From Planctomyces sp. (GTDB lineage: Bacteria > Planctomycetota > Planctomycetia > Planctomycetales > Planctomycetaceae): 64,000 nucleotides of DNA. The notes under the pieces were generated by a model, which did not search any database, was not told the origin of the DNA, and saw only the letters and a program-made list of their open reading frames with translations. The stretch covers positions 1-64,000 of the forward strand of contig JAHBXW010000017.1 in the NCBI GenBank assembly GCA_019636235.1. Reading direction: 5' to 3'. Both the position numbers and the translations under genes were made by a program. Each line of letters opens with the position of its first letter. Position 1 is the first letter of the stretch. Positions 34,957-43,625 of the stretch are shown in pieces.

Positions 34957-35577
34957 TCACCGCGGGCCTGACGCGCCGGCGTCGCGATACAGCCCGTGCT
35001 GCAAAATATACTGTTCGACAGACCGGGGCGTCTGGAACCGGATGCTGCGCCCCTCGCCGACGCGCCTCCGCAGGTCGCTGGCGGAAATGGCGATGCCCGG
35101 CATCGTCACCAGCCGGACGCCTCGCGTGGCGTCGGTCCCCAGCGCCCGCCGCAGCGGCTCGAGGTCGAGCCCGCCCCGACCGCGGTTCACCGCCACGATC
35201 GTCGCCAGCTCGTTGATCCGCTCCGGCTCGCGCCACGTCGAAAACTCCGCCACCGAATCGCCTCCCATCAGCAGGAACAGTTCGTCGTCCGGACGGCTGC
35301 GGCGCAGATTGCTCAGCGTCTCCACGGTGTAATGCGGCCCCGGACGGTCGAGTTCCAGCGTCGAGACCCGGAACTGCGGCAGTCCGGCGATCGCCAGTTC
35401 CAGCATCTCGCGGCGCGCCTTGCCGGACGCGATTTCGACCCCCTGCTTGTGCGGCGGCGAACCCGTTGGCACGAACCACACTTCATCCAGACGGCAGGCC
35501 TCCCGGCACTGCTCGGCCAGCAGCAGATGCCCGACGTGCACGGGATCGAATGTTCCGCCGTAAATGCCGATGCGCAT
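34957..35577 (-). CDS. nadD: nicotinate-nucleotide adenylyltransferase
   Basis: A 206-residue nucleotidyltransferase with the NadD start RIGIYGGTFDPVHVGH: GGTFDPVHxGH contains His14 and His17 of the HxGH motif. FVPTGSPPHKQG (substrate loop) follows, then LLMGGDSVAEFSTWREP and the C-terminal SASDLRRRVGEGRSIRFQTP, which is the ISSTxIR-type ATP-binding region. It converts nicotinate mononucleotide to deamido-NAD in NAD synthesis. Length fits the bacterial family. The cysteine desulfurase gene follows 52 bp downstream on the same strand. truD is divergent. Confidence 0.95.
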   Translation of the reverse strand: MRIGIYGGTFDPVHVGHLLLAEQCREACRLDEVWFVPTGSPPHKQGVEIASGKARREMLELAIAGLPQFRVSTLELDRPGPHYTVETLSNLRRSRPDDELFLLMGGDSVAEFSTWREPERINELATIVAVNRGRGGLDLEPLRRALGTDATRGVRLVTMPGIAISASDLRRRVGEGRSIRFQTPRSVEQYILQHGLYRDAGASGPR

Positions 35578-35705
35578 GTCGCGTCGCTGACTGTCGGTCG
35601 AAGTGGCGGCAAAAGCCGCGCGCCGGATGCGGTGCGCCCCGGCGATCCACTGGTGATACCATCCGGTCCCGCGTCACTGAAGTCTCAGCCCGCCTCGCTT
35701 CGCCC

Positions 35706-36770
35706 ATGTCCGCGTCCCGCACGCCGCTCCCGTTTGTCACTCCGCTCGAACTGCGAACCGGCGGCGCCTTCAAAAGCGCCCCCGAGGACTTCGAGGTCGA
35801 GGAGCTTCCGGCTTATGAGCCGTCCGGCGAAGGGGAGCATCTGTACCTGTGGATCGAGAAGCGGGACGTCTCGGCGGAGCAGCTCCTCGGGCACGTGGCC
35901 CGTCAGGTCGGCTGCACTCGCGGGGACATTGGAGCCGCGGGAATGAAGGACCGGCGGGCCGTCACGCGGCAATGGTTGTCCGTCCCGGCCCGGTGCGAGC
36001 CGAACGTCGGACTTGTCGCGACCGAGGCGATCCGCGTGCTGGAGGCGCGGCGGCATCGGAATAAGCTGCGCACGGGGCACCTCCGCGGCAACCGGTTCCG
36101 GATCCGATTGCGGGGAGCGGAGCCGCAGGCGGACCGCGCGGCCGCGGAGATCGCCGCCCTCCTGGAGCGTTCCGGCGTGCCCAACATATACGGCGAACAG
36201 CGGTTCGGTCATGACGACGAGACGCTCACGTTCGGGCTGGGGCTGCTGCGGGGCACGTCAACGCCGCGGGACATACCGCCGGCGCGGCGGCGATTTCTGT
36301 TGCGGCTGGCGCTCTCCGCCGTGCAGTCGGCGCTGTTCAATGAGACGCTGGCCTCGCGCATTCGCGACGGGCTGCTGCAAACGGTGCTGGCGGGGGACGT
36401 GATGCAGGTGTCCGCGACGGGCGGTCTGTTCGTCGTCGACGATGTCGCGCGTGAGCAGCCGCGATTTGACGATCGGGAGACGGTCATCACGGGGCCGATG
36501 TTCGGGCCGGAAATGAAGCCGCCGGGCGGCGACGCGGCGGATCGCGAGGCTGTCGTTCTGGCCGCGTGGGGCCTGACGCCGGGCAGCTTCGAAACGTTCC
36601 GCAACCTGACGCCCGGAGCGCGGCGGCCGCTGCTGTTCCGGCCGGGAGGGCTGGAAGTTCGCACGGACACCGGGGATGTGCTGTTGCAGTTCGAGCTTCC
36701 TTCGGGAGCGTACGCGACGTCGGTTGTGCGGGAGTTTCGGAAGACATACGACGCGGATGGCACCGGATGA
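35706..36770 (+). CDS. truD: tRNA pseudouridine(13) synthase
   Basis: A 354-residue TruD enzyme. The N-terminal APEDFEVEELPAYEPSGEGEHLYLWIEKR is the family opening, and GMKDRRAVTRQ holds the catalytic Asp near residue 82. GNRFRIRLR, PNIYGEQRFGHDDET (family NxFGxQRFG motif) and SALFNETLASRI follow, then the TruD insertion domain and GARRPLLFRP. It isomerises U13 in tRNA. The ATG at 35706 matches the family N-terminus; the open frame starting at 35466 overlaps nadD on the other strand and is rejected. Confidence 0.94.
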   Translation: MSASRTPLPFVTPLELRTGGAFKSAPEDFEVEELPAYEPSGEGEHLYLWIEKRDVSAEQLLGHVARQVGCTRGDIGAAGMKDRRAVTRQWLSVPARCEPNVGLVATEAIRVLEARRHRNKLRTGHLRGNRFRIRLRGAEPQADRAAAEIAALLERSGVPNIYGEQRFGHDDETLTFGLGLLRGTSTPRDIPPARRRFLLRLALSAVQSALFNETLASRIRDGLLQTVLAGDVMQVSATGGLFVVDDVAREQPRFDDRETVITGPMFGPEMKPPGGDAADREAVVLAAWGLTPGSFETFRNLTPGARRPLLFRPGGLEVRTDTGDVLLQFELPSGAYATSVVREFRKTYDADGTG

Positions 36771-37293
36771 TGGGCGTGGCCGCGCCGTAGGGTGCGGTCG
36801 AGGCACGAGACCCACCGGCGGGCATGGCACGCGCCGGGTGCCACGGGCGGCTTGCCCGCCCGTGTGGCGCGTTGAACGCCCGGACCGATGTGATAGGGGA
36901 AGATGTCCCATTGCGAATCGCGCCGATCGACGTACAGTGCGCCGCTCGGGGGGCACCGAATCTCCAAGCGCTGACGCTTCTGGGCTCGTATTGGCACGGA
37001 CGAGGCGGCACGGCGGGGATGAACCCCGCCGCTCAAACCCCGCCGCTCGGGGGAACGCCGGCGATTGTTCGGTCCGCAAAGTGGCGAGCCGTCGTCGATC
37101 TATGCGAAGATCGCCGCCGATGTGGAGTCTGGCGAACTCGCCAGTCGCCGCCCCCTGAAGATCCGTCCGTGAACGGCACGGCATGGCGGCCCGCCGGCGC
37201 CGAGTAAGGGCGGCCGAACCGCCCGTTGCGCCGCAGGCCGCCCGTACCAATCACCCCCCAAAGTCGTCATCCGTCGAGGTCGATCCGTTGCTC
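36771..37293. repeat. 523-bp intergenic block with inverted repeats, no gene
   Basis: The stretch between truD and the GH32 gene has no credible ORF and consists of short repeated GC motifs. CACGGGCGG / CCGCCCGTG (36842-36864) is a perfect 9-bp hairpin. AAGCGCTGACGCTT near 36968 is partly self-complementary. GAACCCCGCCGCTCAAACCCCGCCGCTC (split as two CCCCGCCGCTC copies, about 37021-37050) is a direct repeat. GGGCGGCCGAACCGCCC near 37210 is another inverted repeat. Dispersed palindromes of this style are common between planctomycete genes, which is knowledge from other genomes and is not shown here. The GH32 promoter should lie at its right end. Confidence 0.5.
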
Positions 37294-39402
37294 ATGCGCT
37301 CCCTCTGCCTCCTGGCAGCACTCGCCCTGTCCAGCCTGCCGTCGTCCGCCCGGGGCGCCGACGACATCCTCATCGCTGATTTTGAGGGGGACGATTACGG
37401 CCTGTGGGCGGTCGAAGGCCGGGCGTTCGGCCGACGCCCCGCCCGGGGCGCCCTGCCCGGGCAGATGGACGTCTCCGGCTTCCTCGGAAGCGGCCTCGTC
37501 AACTCGTTTGTCGGCGGCGATTCCTCCACCGGCCGGCTGGTCTCCCCGCCGTTCCGGGTCGAACGCAAGTTCCTCAACTTCCTGATTGGCGGCGGCGACC
37601 ATCCGGGCGAAACCTGCATCAATCTCCTCGTCGACGGCAAGGTCGTCCGCACGGCCACCGGACCCAACGACGCCGCCGGCGGGACCGAACGCCTCGACTG
37701 GCACGCCTGGGACGTCAGCGATCTGAACGGCCGGGATGCCGTGATTGAGATCATCGACTCCCACACCGGCGGCTGGGGCCACATCAGCGTCGATCACATC
37801 CATCAAAGCGACGCCACGAAAATGGCCGCTCCCGCCGAGCGGACGGTCGTCGCCCGGCAGCCGTACCTGTGGCTGCCGGTCCGCAACGGCGCGACGAAGC
37901 GGCGCATCCAGGTCCGGGAAGGGGGCGAGATCCGCCGCGAATTCGAGATCGAACTCGCCGACGATCGGCCGGACTTCTGGGTGCACTGCGACCTGACCCC
38001 CTGGATGGGGCGCGAGCTGACGGTGCGGATCGACCGCCTGACGGGCGACTCGACGGCCCTCGCGCGGCTGCTGCTGTCCGACCAGATTCCCTCGCAGGTC
38101 TGGCCGCCGGACAACCGTCGTCCCGAAATCCACTTCACCGCTCCGCGCGGCTGGCTGAACGACCCGAACGGCATGGTCTTCGCCGAAGGGGAATGGCATT
38201 TGTACTACCAGCACAACCCGTATGGCTGGGCCTGGGGGAACATGCACTGGGGGCACGCGGTCAGCCGGAACCTGGTGGACTGGTCGAACCTGCCGATCGC
38301 GCTGACGCCGGTGCGGTTCGGCGACTGGGCGTTCTCCGGCTCGGCTGTCGTCGATGAGCAGAACACCTCCGGCTGGCGGGACGGGGAATCGCCGCTGCTC
38401 GTCGCCGCGTATACCAGCACGGGCCGCGGCGAGTGCATGATCTACAGCAACGACCTGGGGCGGACCTGGACCGAGTACGCAGGCAACCCCGTCGTGAAGC
38501 ACCAGGGGCGGGACCCGCGGCTGCTGTGGCACGCGCCCACCAATCGCTGGGTGATGGCGGTGTACACCGAGGCGGAAGGCAAGCAGTGGATCGCCTTCCA
38601 TCACTCGCCGGACCTGAAGTCGTGGACGTACGCCAGCCGGATTGAGGGCTACTTCGAATGCCCGGACCTGTTCGAGCTGCCGGTCCAGGGGCAGGCGGGC
38701 GATTCCAAATGGGTGCTGTACGCCGCGGACGGGCGGTATGTGCTGGGCGAGTTTGATGGACTGGAGTTCCGCCCCGACGGTCCCAAGCACCAGTTGTGGC
38801 ACGGCAACTTCTACGCGGCGCAGACGTTCAGCGACGCCCCGGAGAACCGCCGCATCCAGATCGGCTGGGGACAGGGCATTGAATTCCCCGGACGCCCCTA
38901 CAACCAGCAGATGACGATCCCCGTCGAACTGTCGCTGCACAGCACGCCGGACGGAGTTCGCATGGCGGCGGCGCCGGTTCGGGAACTCCGCGAGAACTTC
39001 GGACACGCCGCGGCTCGGTTCGCCGGCGAAGTGACGCCCGGCGCGGCGGCTGTCGTCAACGCCCAGTTCGGCGCCAGCGACGTCGAACTCGTGACGCCGG
39101 CCGGCGCGCAGGGGCAACTGGAAGTCAGCGTCTTCGGCGAGCCGGTGGTGATCGACTACGACGCCAGAACGGTCAAAGTCGCCGACGTCGCGCCGGCCCC
39201 CTGGAACACTCAGGGCGACCAGCTGCGGCTGCGGATCGTCGCCGATCATGGCTCGCTGGAGGCGTTCGTTGGCGAGGGATTGACGGCGGTGTCGGCCCGG
39301 GCCCGGCTGCGTCAGGATTCGCCCGCGCTGCTGCTGTTGCGAACGGGTGAGCCGCTGAGCGTCGATGCGACCGTGTATCAGCGCACGCTTCCCCTGCCCT
39401 AG
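37294..39402 (+). CDS. exported GH32 beta-fructosidase (levanase/inulinase/invertase type)
   Basis: A 702-residue protein with a signal peptide (LCLLAALALSSLPSSARGAD). Residues about 25-180 are a beta-sandwich prefix domain (FEGDDYG...GDHPGETCINLLVDG...GWGHISVDHI), followed by a second small region to about 275. The GH32 five-bladed catalytic domain begins at HFTAPRGWLNDPNGM, with nucleophile Asp290, then GRDPRL (Asp408, transition-state stabiliser) and FECPDLFELP (Glu455, acid/base). All three catalytic acids are intact. The C-terminal GH32 sandwich includes SLEAFVGEG. It hydrolyses beta-fructosyl links in fructans or sucrose outside the cytoplasm. ATG 37294 starts the signal peptide; earlier in-frame starts reach back to 37183 without family character. 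Confidence 0.93.
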   Translation: MRSLCLLAALALSSLPSSARGADDILIADFEGDDYGLWAVEGRAFGRRPARGALPGQMDVSGFLGSGLVNSFVGGDSSTGRLVSPPFRVERKFLNFLIGGGDHPGETCINLLVDGKVVRTATGPNDAAGGTERLDWHAWDVSDLNGRDAVIEIIDSHTGGWGHISVDHIHQSDATKMAAPAERTVVARQPYLWLPVRNGATKRRIQVREGGEIRREFEIELADDRPDFWVHCDLTPWMGRELTVRIDRLTGDSTALARLLLSDQIPSQVWPPDNRRPEIHFTAPRGWLNDPNGMVFAEGEWHLYYQHNPYGWAWGNMHWGHAVSRNLVDWSNLPIALTPVRFGDWAFSGSAVVDEQNTSGWRDGESPLLVAAYTSTGRGECMIYSNDLGRTWTEYAGNPVVKHQGRDPRLLWHAPTNRWVMAVYTEAEGKQWIAFHHSPDLKSWTYASRIEGYFECPDLFELPVQGQAGDSKWVLYAADGRYVLGEFDGLEFRPDGPKHQLWHGNFYAAQTFSDAPENRRIQIGWGQGIEFPGRPYNQQMTIPVELSLHSTPDGVRMAAAPVRELRENFGHAAARFAGEVTPGAAAVVNAQFGASDVELVTPAGAQGQLEVSVFGEPVVIDYDARTVKVADVAPAPWNTQGDQLRLRIVADHGSLEAFVGEGLTAVSARARLRQDSPALLLLRTGEPLSVDATVYQRTLPLP

Positions 39403-39495
39403 CCGCGTCGTGCGGGCCGCGCGTGGTGCGCGCCGCCGCCCGTTCCGGGGTTCCGACCAGCGCATGGCGCGTCCGTTTCGAGAAGGGTATGAGCA

Positions 39496-40260
39496 ATGTC
39501 GAGTGCGACGACAACGAGCCGAGTCGGGCGACTGGCGACGGCGCTGGTGGCGGGGGCGCTGGCGATCGGCGGCGGCGGTCCGCTGCGGGCCGACGATGCC
39601 GACGCGGATGCCAGGCCCGTGCTGCGGGTTCCGCAGACGGACGATTTTCCGGTGACGGGGGACGGGTCTCACGCCGCGTGGGAGGCGGCCGGGTGGACGC
39701 CGCTGAATGTCCGCCCTGGCGGCACGCACCCGTACACGGCGCGGGTCAAGGCGCTGCATTCGAAGACCGGCCTGTACGTCCTGTTCGACGGCAGCGACGC
39801 CCGGCTGACGGCCACCTTCACCGAGGACTACGCGACGCTGTGGACGGAGGACGTGTTCGAAGTGTTCCTGTGGACCGACGAACGGCATCCGCTGTACTTC
39901 GAGTATGAGATCTCGCCCCTGGGCTACGAGCTGCCGATCCTGATTCCCAACCTCGACGGGGCCATCATGGGCTGGCGGCCGTGGATGTACGAAGGGGGCC
40001 GGAAGGTGCAGAAGCGGGTGTCGATTTCCGGCGGCCCGCAGCAGTCGAACGCGGACATCGCCGGCTGGCGGGCGGAGATGTTCTTCCCTTACGAGCTGCT
40101 CAAGCCTCTGCGGAACGTGCCGCCCCAGCCGGGAAGCCAGTGGCGGGCGAACTTCTACCGTGTCGACTACGACAACGGCCAGTCGACCGCCTGGGACTGG
40201 GCGCGCGTCGGCCCCAGCTTTCATGAATTCGAGAAGTTCGGAACGCTGGTCTTCGAGTGA
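39496..40260 (+). CDS. exported CBM9-like carbohydrate-binding protein
   Basis: A 254-residue protein with a signal peptide (LATALVAGALAIGGGGPLRA) followed by a single CBM9/DOMON-like domain: WEAAGWTPLNV, ARVKALHSKTGLYVLFDGSDARL, DVFEVFLWTDERHPLYFEYEISPLGYEL and WRAEMFFPYELLKPL. The order is that of the CBM9-type sugar/haem-binding fold of xylanase accessory domains. It lies 93 bp after the GH32 gene on the same strand and 51 bp before an amidohydrolase gene, suggesting a small glycan-use cluster. Binding partner unknown. Confidence 0.87.
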   Translation: MSSATTTSRVGRLATALVAGALAIGGGGPLRADDADADARPVLRVPQTDDFPVTGDGSHAAWEAAGWTPLNVRPGGTHPYTARVKALHSKTGLYVLFDGSDARLTATFTEDYATLWTEDVFEVFLWTDERHPLYFEYEISPLGYELPILIPNLDGAIMGWRPWMYEGGRKVQKRVSISGGPQQSNADIAGWRAEMFFPYELLKPLRNVPPQPGSQWRANFYRVDYDNGQSTAWDWARVGPSFHEFEKFGTLVFE

Positions 40261-40311
40261 CGACCGACCGCTGTTCCCTGTGATCCGCCCCCTGCCGCCG
40301 AGACCCCCGCG

Positions 40312-41442
40312 ATGCGTCGACCCCTGTTCCGTCTGTTGATTGTGTCGCTGTTTGCGGCGTCGGCTGCTGTGGCTGAGGAGCCGGCGGACGACATCCGCGA
40401 TCTCAAGCTCCGCGACTGGCAGCCGCGGTCGATGCTGGTCACAAAGACGACCCGCGTGAACACGCCGCTGTATCCAGCGATCGACATTCACAATCACCTC
40501 GGCGGCGGGGCGCAGCGGCTGACTTCAGAGCGCGTGCAGGCCTACCTGCAGGCGATGGACGACGCGGGGGTCGCCCTGGTGGTGAACCTAGACGGCGGCT
40601 GGGGCGAACGGCTGCAGGAGACGCTGGCCGCGCTCGACCAGGCGCATCCCGGCCGGTTCCTGACGTTCGCGCTGCTGGATTTCGACGGCATTGGTTCGGA
40701 GGGCTGGACCGAACGCGAGACGCAGCGGCTGCGGGAGAGCTTCAAGGCCGGCGCGCGGGGCCTGAAAATCCACAAGAGTCTGGGGCTGGGCGTGCGCGAC
40801 GCGGATGGCCAGCTGGTCCCGGTCGACGACGCGCGGCTGGACCCGATCTGGGAACTGTGCGGCGAGTTTCGCCGGCCGGTGATGATCCACATCTCCGACC
40901 CGGCCGCGTTCTTCACGCCGCTGGACCGGTTCAACGAACGCTGGCACGAACTCAACGAGCATCCCAACTGGCTGTTCTTCGGCGAGCAGTTTCGATCGCG
41001 CGAGGAGCTGCACGCTCAGCGGAATCGCGCGATCGCGCGGCATCCGAACACGACGTTCCTGTGCGCGCACTTCGGCAACAATCCGGAAGACCTGGAAACG
41101 GTGGGCCGCTGGCTGGACGAATACCCCAACATGCACATCGACATTGATGCGCGGATCTCCGAGCTCGGCCGACAGCCCTACACGGCGCGGCGGTTCTTCC
41201 TGAAGTACCAGGACCGGATTCTGTTCGGCACCGACACCACGCCCAGGGTCGAAGCGTTCCGCTCGTACTACCGGTTTCTGGAAACCGACGATGAGTACTG
41301 GGATCCGGTCGACAGCCATCACCGCCAGGGCTTTTGGATGATCTACGGGATCTTCCTGCCGGAGGAGGTGCTGGAGAAGGTGTACCGCACGAATGCGCTG
41401 CGGATCCTGTCGGCGGGAGCGCCGGACGTCGCGGGAGATTGA
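40312..41442 (+). CDS. exported amidohydrolase-2 family metal-dependent hydrolase
   Basis: A 376-residue protein with a signal peptide (LFRLLIVSLFAASAAVAEE). The TIM-barrel amidohydrolase metal sites are visible: DIHNHLGG (HxH on strand 1), GLKIHKSLG (Lys), MIHISDP, LCAHFGNNPED (His) and LFGTDTTPR (Asp). These residues match the amidohydrolase_2 (ACMSD-like) group that hydrolyses or decarboxylates small ring compounds or lactones. The role beside a fructosidase and a CBM9 protein is unclear; lactone or sugar-acid hydrolysis is one guess. It ends 27 bp before the converging membrane-protein gene. Confidence 0.88.
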   Translation: MRRPLFRLLIVSLFAASAAVAEEPADDIRDLKLRDWQPRSMLVTKTTRVNTPLYPAIDIHNHLGGGAQRLTSERVQAYLQAMDDAGVALVVNLDGGWGERLQETLAALDQAHPGRFLTFALLDFDGIGSEGWTERETQRLRESFKAGARGLKIHKSLGLGVRDADGQLVPVDDARLDPIWELCGEFRRPVMIHISDPAAFFTPLDRFNERWHELNEHPNWLFFGEQFRSREELHAQRNRAIARHPNTTFLCAHFGNNPEDLETVGRWLDEYPNMHIDIDARISELGRQPYTARRFFLKYQDRILFGTDTTPRVEAFRSYYRFLETDDEYWDPVDSHHRQGFWMIYGIFLPEEVLEKVYRTNALRILSAGAPDVAGD

Positions 41443-41469
41443 GCGGCGGCCGGGAGCATGCCCGCGAGG

Positions 41470-43593
41470 CTACTTCCAGCGCCCCTCGGCGTCCCGGCGA
41501 TACAGGCGGCGGAACAGCGTCCAGCCGTTGTCGTTGGGAACGAGGATCGCCAGCGCCAGTTCGTCCGGATTCGTGGGATCGATCAGCGGCAGGTCCTCCA
41601 GCGCCCAGCTTCCGGAGGGAGCGTTGCGGCTGACGACGTTGAAGATTCCGTTGGCGCCCGTCGTCAGGGCATCCAGCAGCCCTTCCTGAAAATCCACAGG
41701 AGGCTCGACGAAGCCCGGGGGCAGCCCGCGTCGCCGCGCCTGGTTGGCCAACGGCGTGCCGCGCCAGGGATCGGCCGGTTCCGACTGAAACAGCGAAAAG
41801 TTGCCCGTGAGCGTTTGCCGTTCGCCCCCGGTGATCAGCGCGGCGGAGGCCTTCTCGCCGAACGCCTGGCGGACGAACGACCGCAACTCCTCGCGATTCC
41901 TGAAGTCGGGCAGGTCGTCCCACGGAAACGCCGCCGCTTCCGGGTCGGGAGCGTGCCGCTCGGCGGGGACGGGAAGCGTCACTTCCCGCTGCATCTGGCC
42001 GACGAACTCCTCGACCGGTCGGACGATGCGCGCCGCATGCGGCAGCCGTCCCTCGACAGAGAAGGTCGGCGACGCCGATAGCGGATTGAAGCCGGACGTC
42101 ATCATCTGCATCGCCAGCGGGTTGAATTCCTGATACGTGTTGAGCGGCGTGTACAGGCTGCGCGAAACGGGAGTCACTACGTCCTTGCGGACCTGCTCGA
42201 AGATCATCGAGATCCGCGTCTCGCGGGCGACTTCGGCGCCGGGCAGCAGATCGCGGATCACCAGCGAGGAGGGCACGCCGCTCGCCGACAGATGCCACCG
42301 CGAAATCGCCAGCGCCCCCGCCGACACCGCCAATGTCGTCAACGGAAACGTGATCCATTTCCACTTCCGCCGACCGATCAGGCCCAGCGCGAAATACTCC
42401 GCCGGACCGATCAACAGCACGTACAACGCCAGCACCGCGCCGATGACCCACAGCGGCACGGCGCTCACGCCCTGCGGCAGCAGCTTGCTCGCCAGCCCCC
42501 GGAGTTCCACCGGGCGCTGACGAACCAGCGGCCCGAAGCCGATCCCATGATTCATCAGCGAGTTCGCCGGCGCCCGACCGTCCGCGACCTCGTCCAGCAA
42601 GCCGCGCGTGCCCACGCGCACGTCCCACAGCACCGCCGCCGCTCGACGCACCGCCCCCGGGTTCCGATCAACAACCGTCGGGTCCGCCACAATCAGGACA
42701 TTTCCCAGCCCGAACCGAGCCGAAACCAGTCCCGAGTCGACGTCCGCGCCCGGCCACGCCAGCCCGATCGGATCCGCCGGCCGCGGCACGTACTCGGGCG
42801 ACTCGACCAGCAGCTCCTGCAGAAACGCGATCTCCGAGTCCCGCCACGGCGTCCCCGATTCGCAGATGACCACCCGCCCCCCCGCCCGCAACCACGTCAG
42901 CACCGACGACCGCTGCGACGCCGACAGCGCCCGGATCGCGTCGACATCCAGCAGCAGCGCATCCAGCACGCAGAGCTGCAGCGGTTCGACCGAGATGTCG
43001 GAGGGCCGCATTTCGTGCGGGAGGTTCATCACCAGCCGCGTTCCATCGGCGATCCCCGAGTCCACGGGCAGAAGTTCGCCCAGAGACAACTGCGTCTCCA
43101 GGGTCCGGATCGTCGGGGAGGGCGTGGCGCATACGCCAGTCACGGTCGATCGCCGCCACGCGCCGGCGATGCGCAGCGGCGCCGTCCCTCTCCACTGCAC
43201 CTCGTCCCCGTTGACCCATTCCAGCAGCAGATCCACCTGCTCGACGGAACTCAACGACATGAGAGGAGGGATCATCAGCGAGACGTGCGATTCGCCGGCG
43301 TTCAACGTCAATTCGTCGCTGAGCAGCGTGCAGGGCAGGTCGAACTGAGTATTGAAGGTGACCCGCACCCGGCCCTCGAGCAGCCGGTTGCCGTTCCATT
43401 GAATTTGCAACGACAGCGGATACGGCCCAGGCGTCCGGTTCCGGAACGAGGAGGCGTCGACGTACATTGACATCGACAGCGGCTGCGCCCGCGGCGGCGA
43501 TTGCGCGGACAAGGGCCCCACGAGCGACAGCGCCAGAGCGGCCGCCATCCAGGTCTGCGCCGGAATCCGCCCGCGCCCCGCTTGCGATGTCAT
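41470..43593 (-). CDS. large exported membrane protein, partner of BatA-like gene
   Basis: A 707-residue protein with a signal peptide (WMAAALALSLVGPLSAQ), a beta-rich N-terminal half and a Rossmann/GATase-like stretch (LLLDVDAIRALSASQRSSVLTWLRAGGRVVICES, ILVVADP-like NVLIVADPTVVDRNPG). A two-helix membrane region follows in the middle (VPLWVIGAVLALYVLLIGP; FPLTTLAVSAGALAIS), then a C-terminal extracytoplasmic domain. The layout matches proteins that accompany BatA/VWA membrane proteins in planctomycetes and other phyla; biochemical role unknown. ATG 43593 lies 33 bp after the upstream stop; the frame further upstream overlaps the BatA-like gene and is rejected. Confidence 0.8.
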   Translation of the reverse strand: MTSQAGRGRIPAQTWMAAALALSLVGPLSAQSPPRAQPLSMSMYVDASSFRNRTPGPYPLSLQIQWNGNRLLEGRVRVTFNTQFDLPCTLLSDELTLNAGESHVSLMIPPLMSLSSVEQVDLLLEWVNGDEVQWRGTAPLRIAGAWRRSTVTGVCATPSPTIRTLETQLSLGELLPVDSGIADGTRLVMNLPHEMRPSDISVEPLQLCVLDALLLDVDAIRALSASQRSSVLTWLRAGGRVVICESGTPWRDSEIAFLQELLVESPEYVPRPADPIGLAWPGADVDSGLVSARFGLGNVLIVADPTVVDRNPGAVRRAAAVLWDVRVGTRGLLDEVADGRAPANSLMNHGIGFGPLVRQRPVELRGLASKLLPQGVSAVPLWVIGAVLALYVLLIGPAEYFALGLIGRRKWKWITFPLTTLAVSAGALAISRWHLSASGVPSSLVIRDLLPGAEVARETRISMIFEQVRKDVVTPVSRSLYTPLNTYQEFNPLAMQMMTSGFNPLSASPTFSVEGRLPHAARIVRPVEEFVGQMQREVTLPVPAERHAPDPEAAAFPWDDLPDFRNREELRSFVRQAFGEKASAALITGGERQTLTGNFSLFQSEPADPWRGTPLANQARRRGLPPGFVEPPVDFQEGLLDALTTGANGIFNVVSRNAPSGSWALEDLPLIDPTNPDELALAILVPNDNGWTLFRRLYRRDAEGRWK

Positions 43594-43625
43594 GGCTGGC
43601 TCCACGTCTCCGGGCGTCGCCGCCG

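Noticed and set aside
35466..35705. N-terminal extension of truD
   Set aside because: It overlaps nadD on the opposite strand and TruD homology begins at 35706.
37267..40497. 1076-codon minus-strand open frame
   Set aside because: It runs antisense through the GH32 and CBM9-like genes, which carry intact catalytic motifs.
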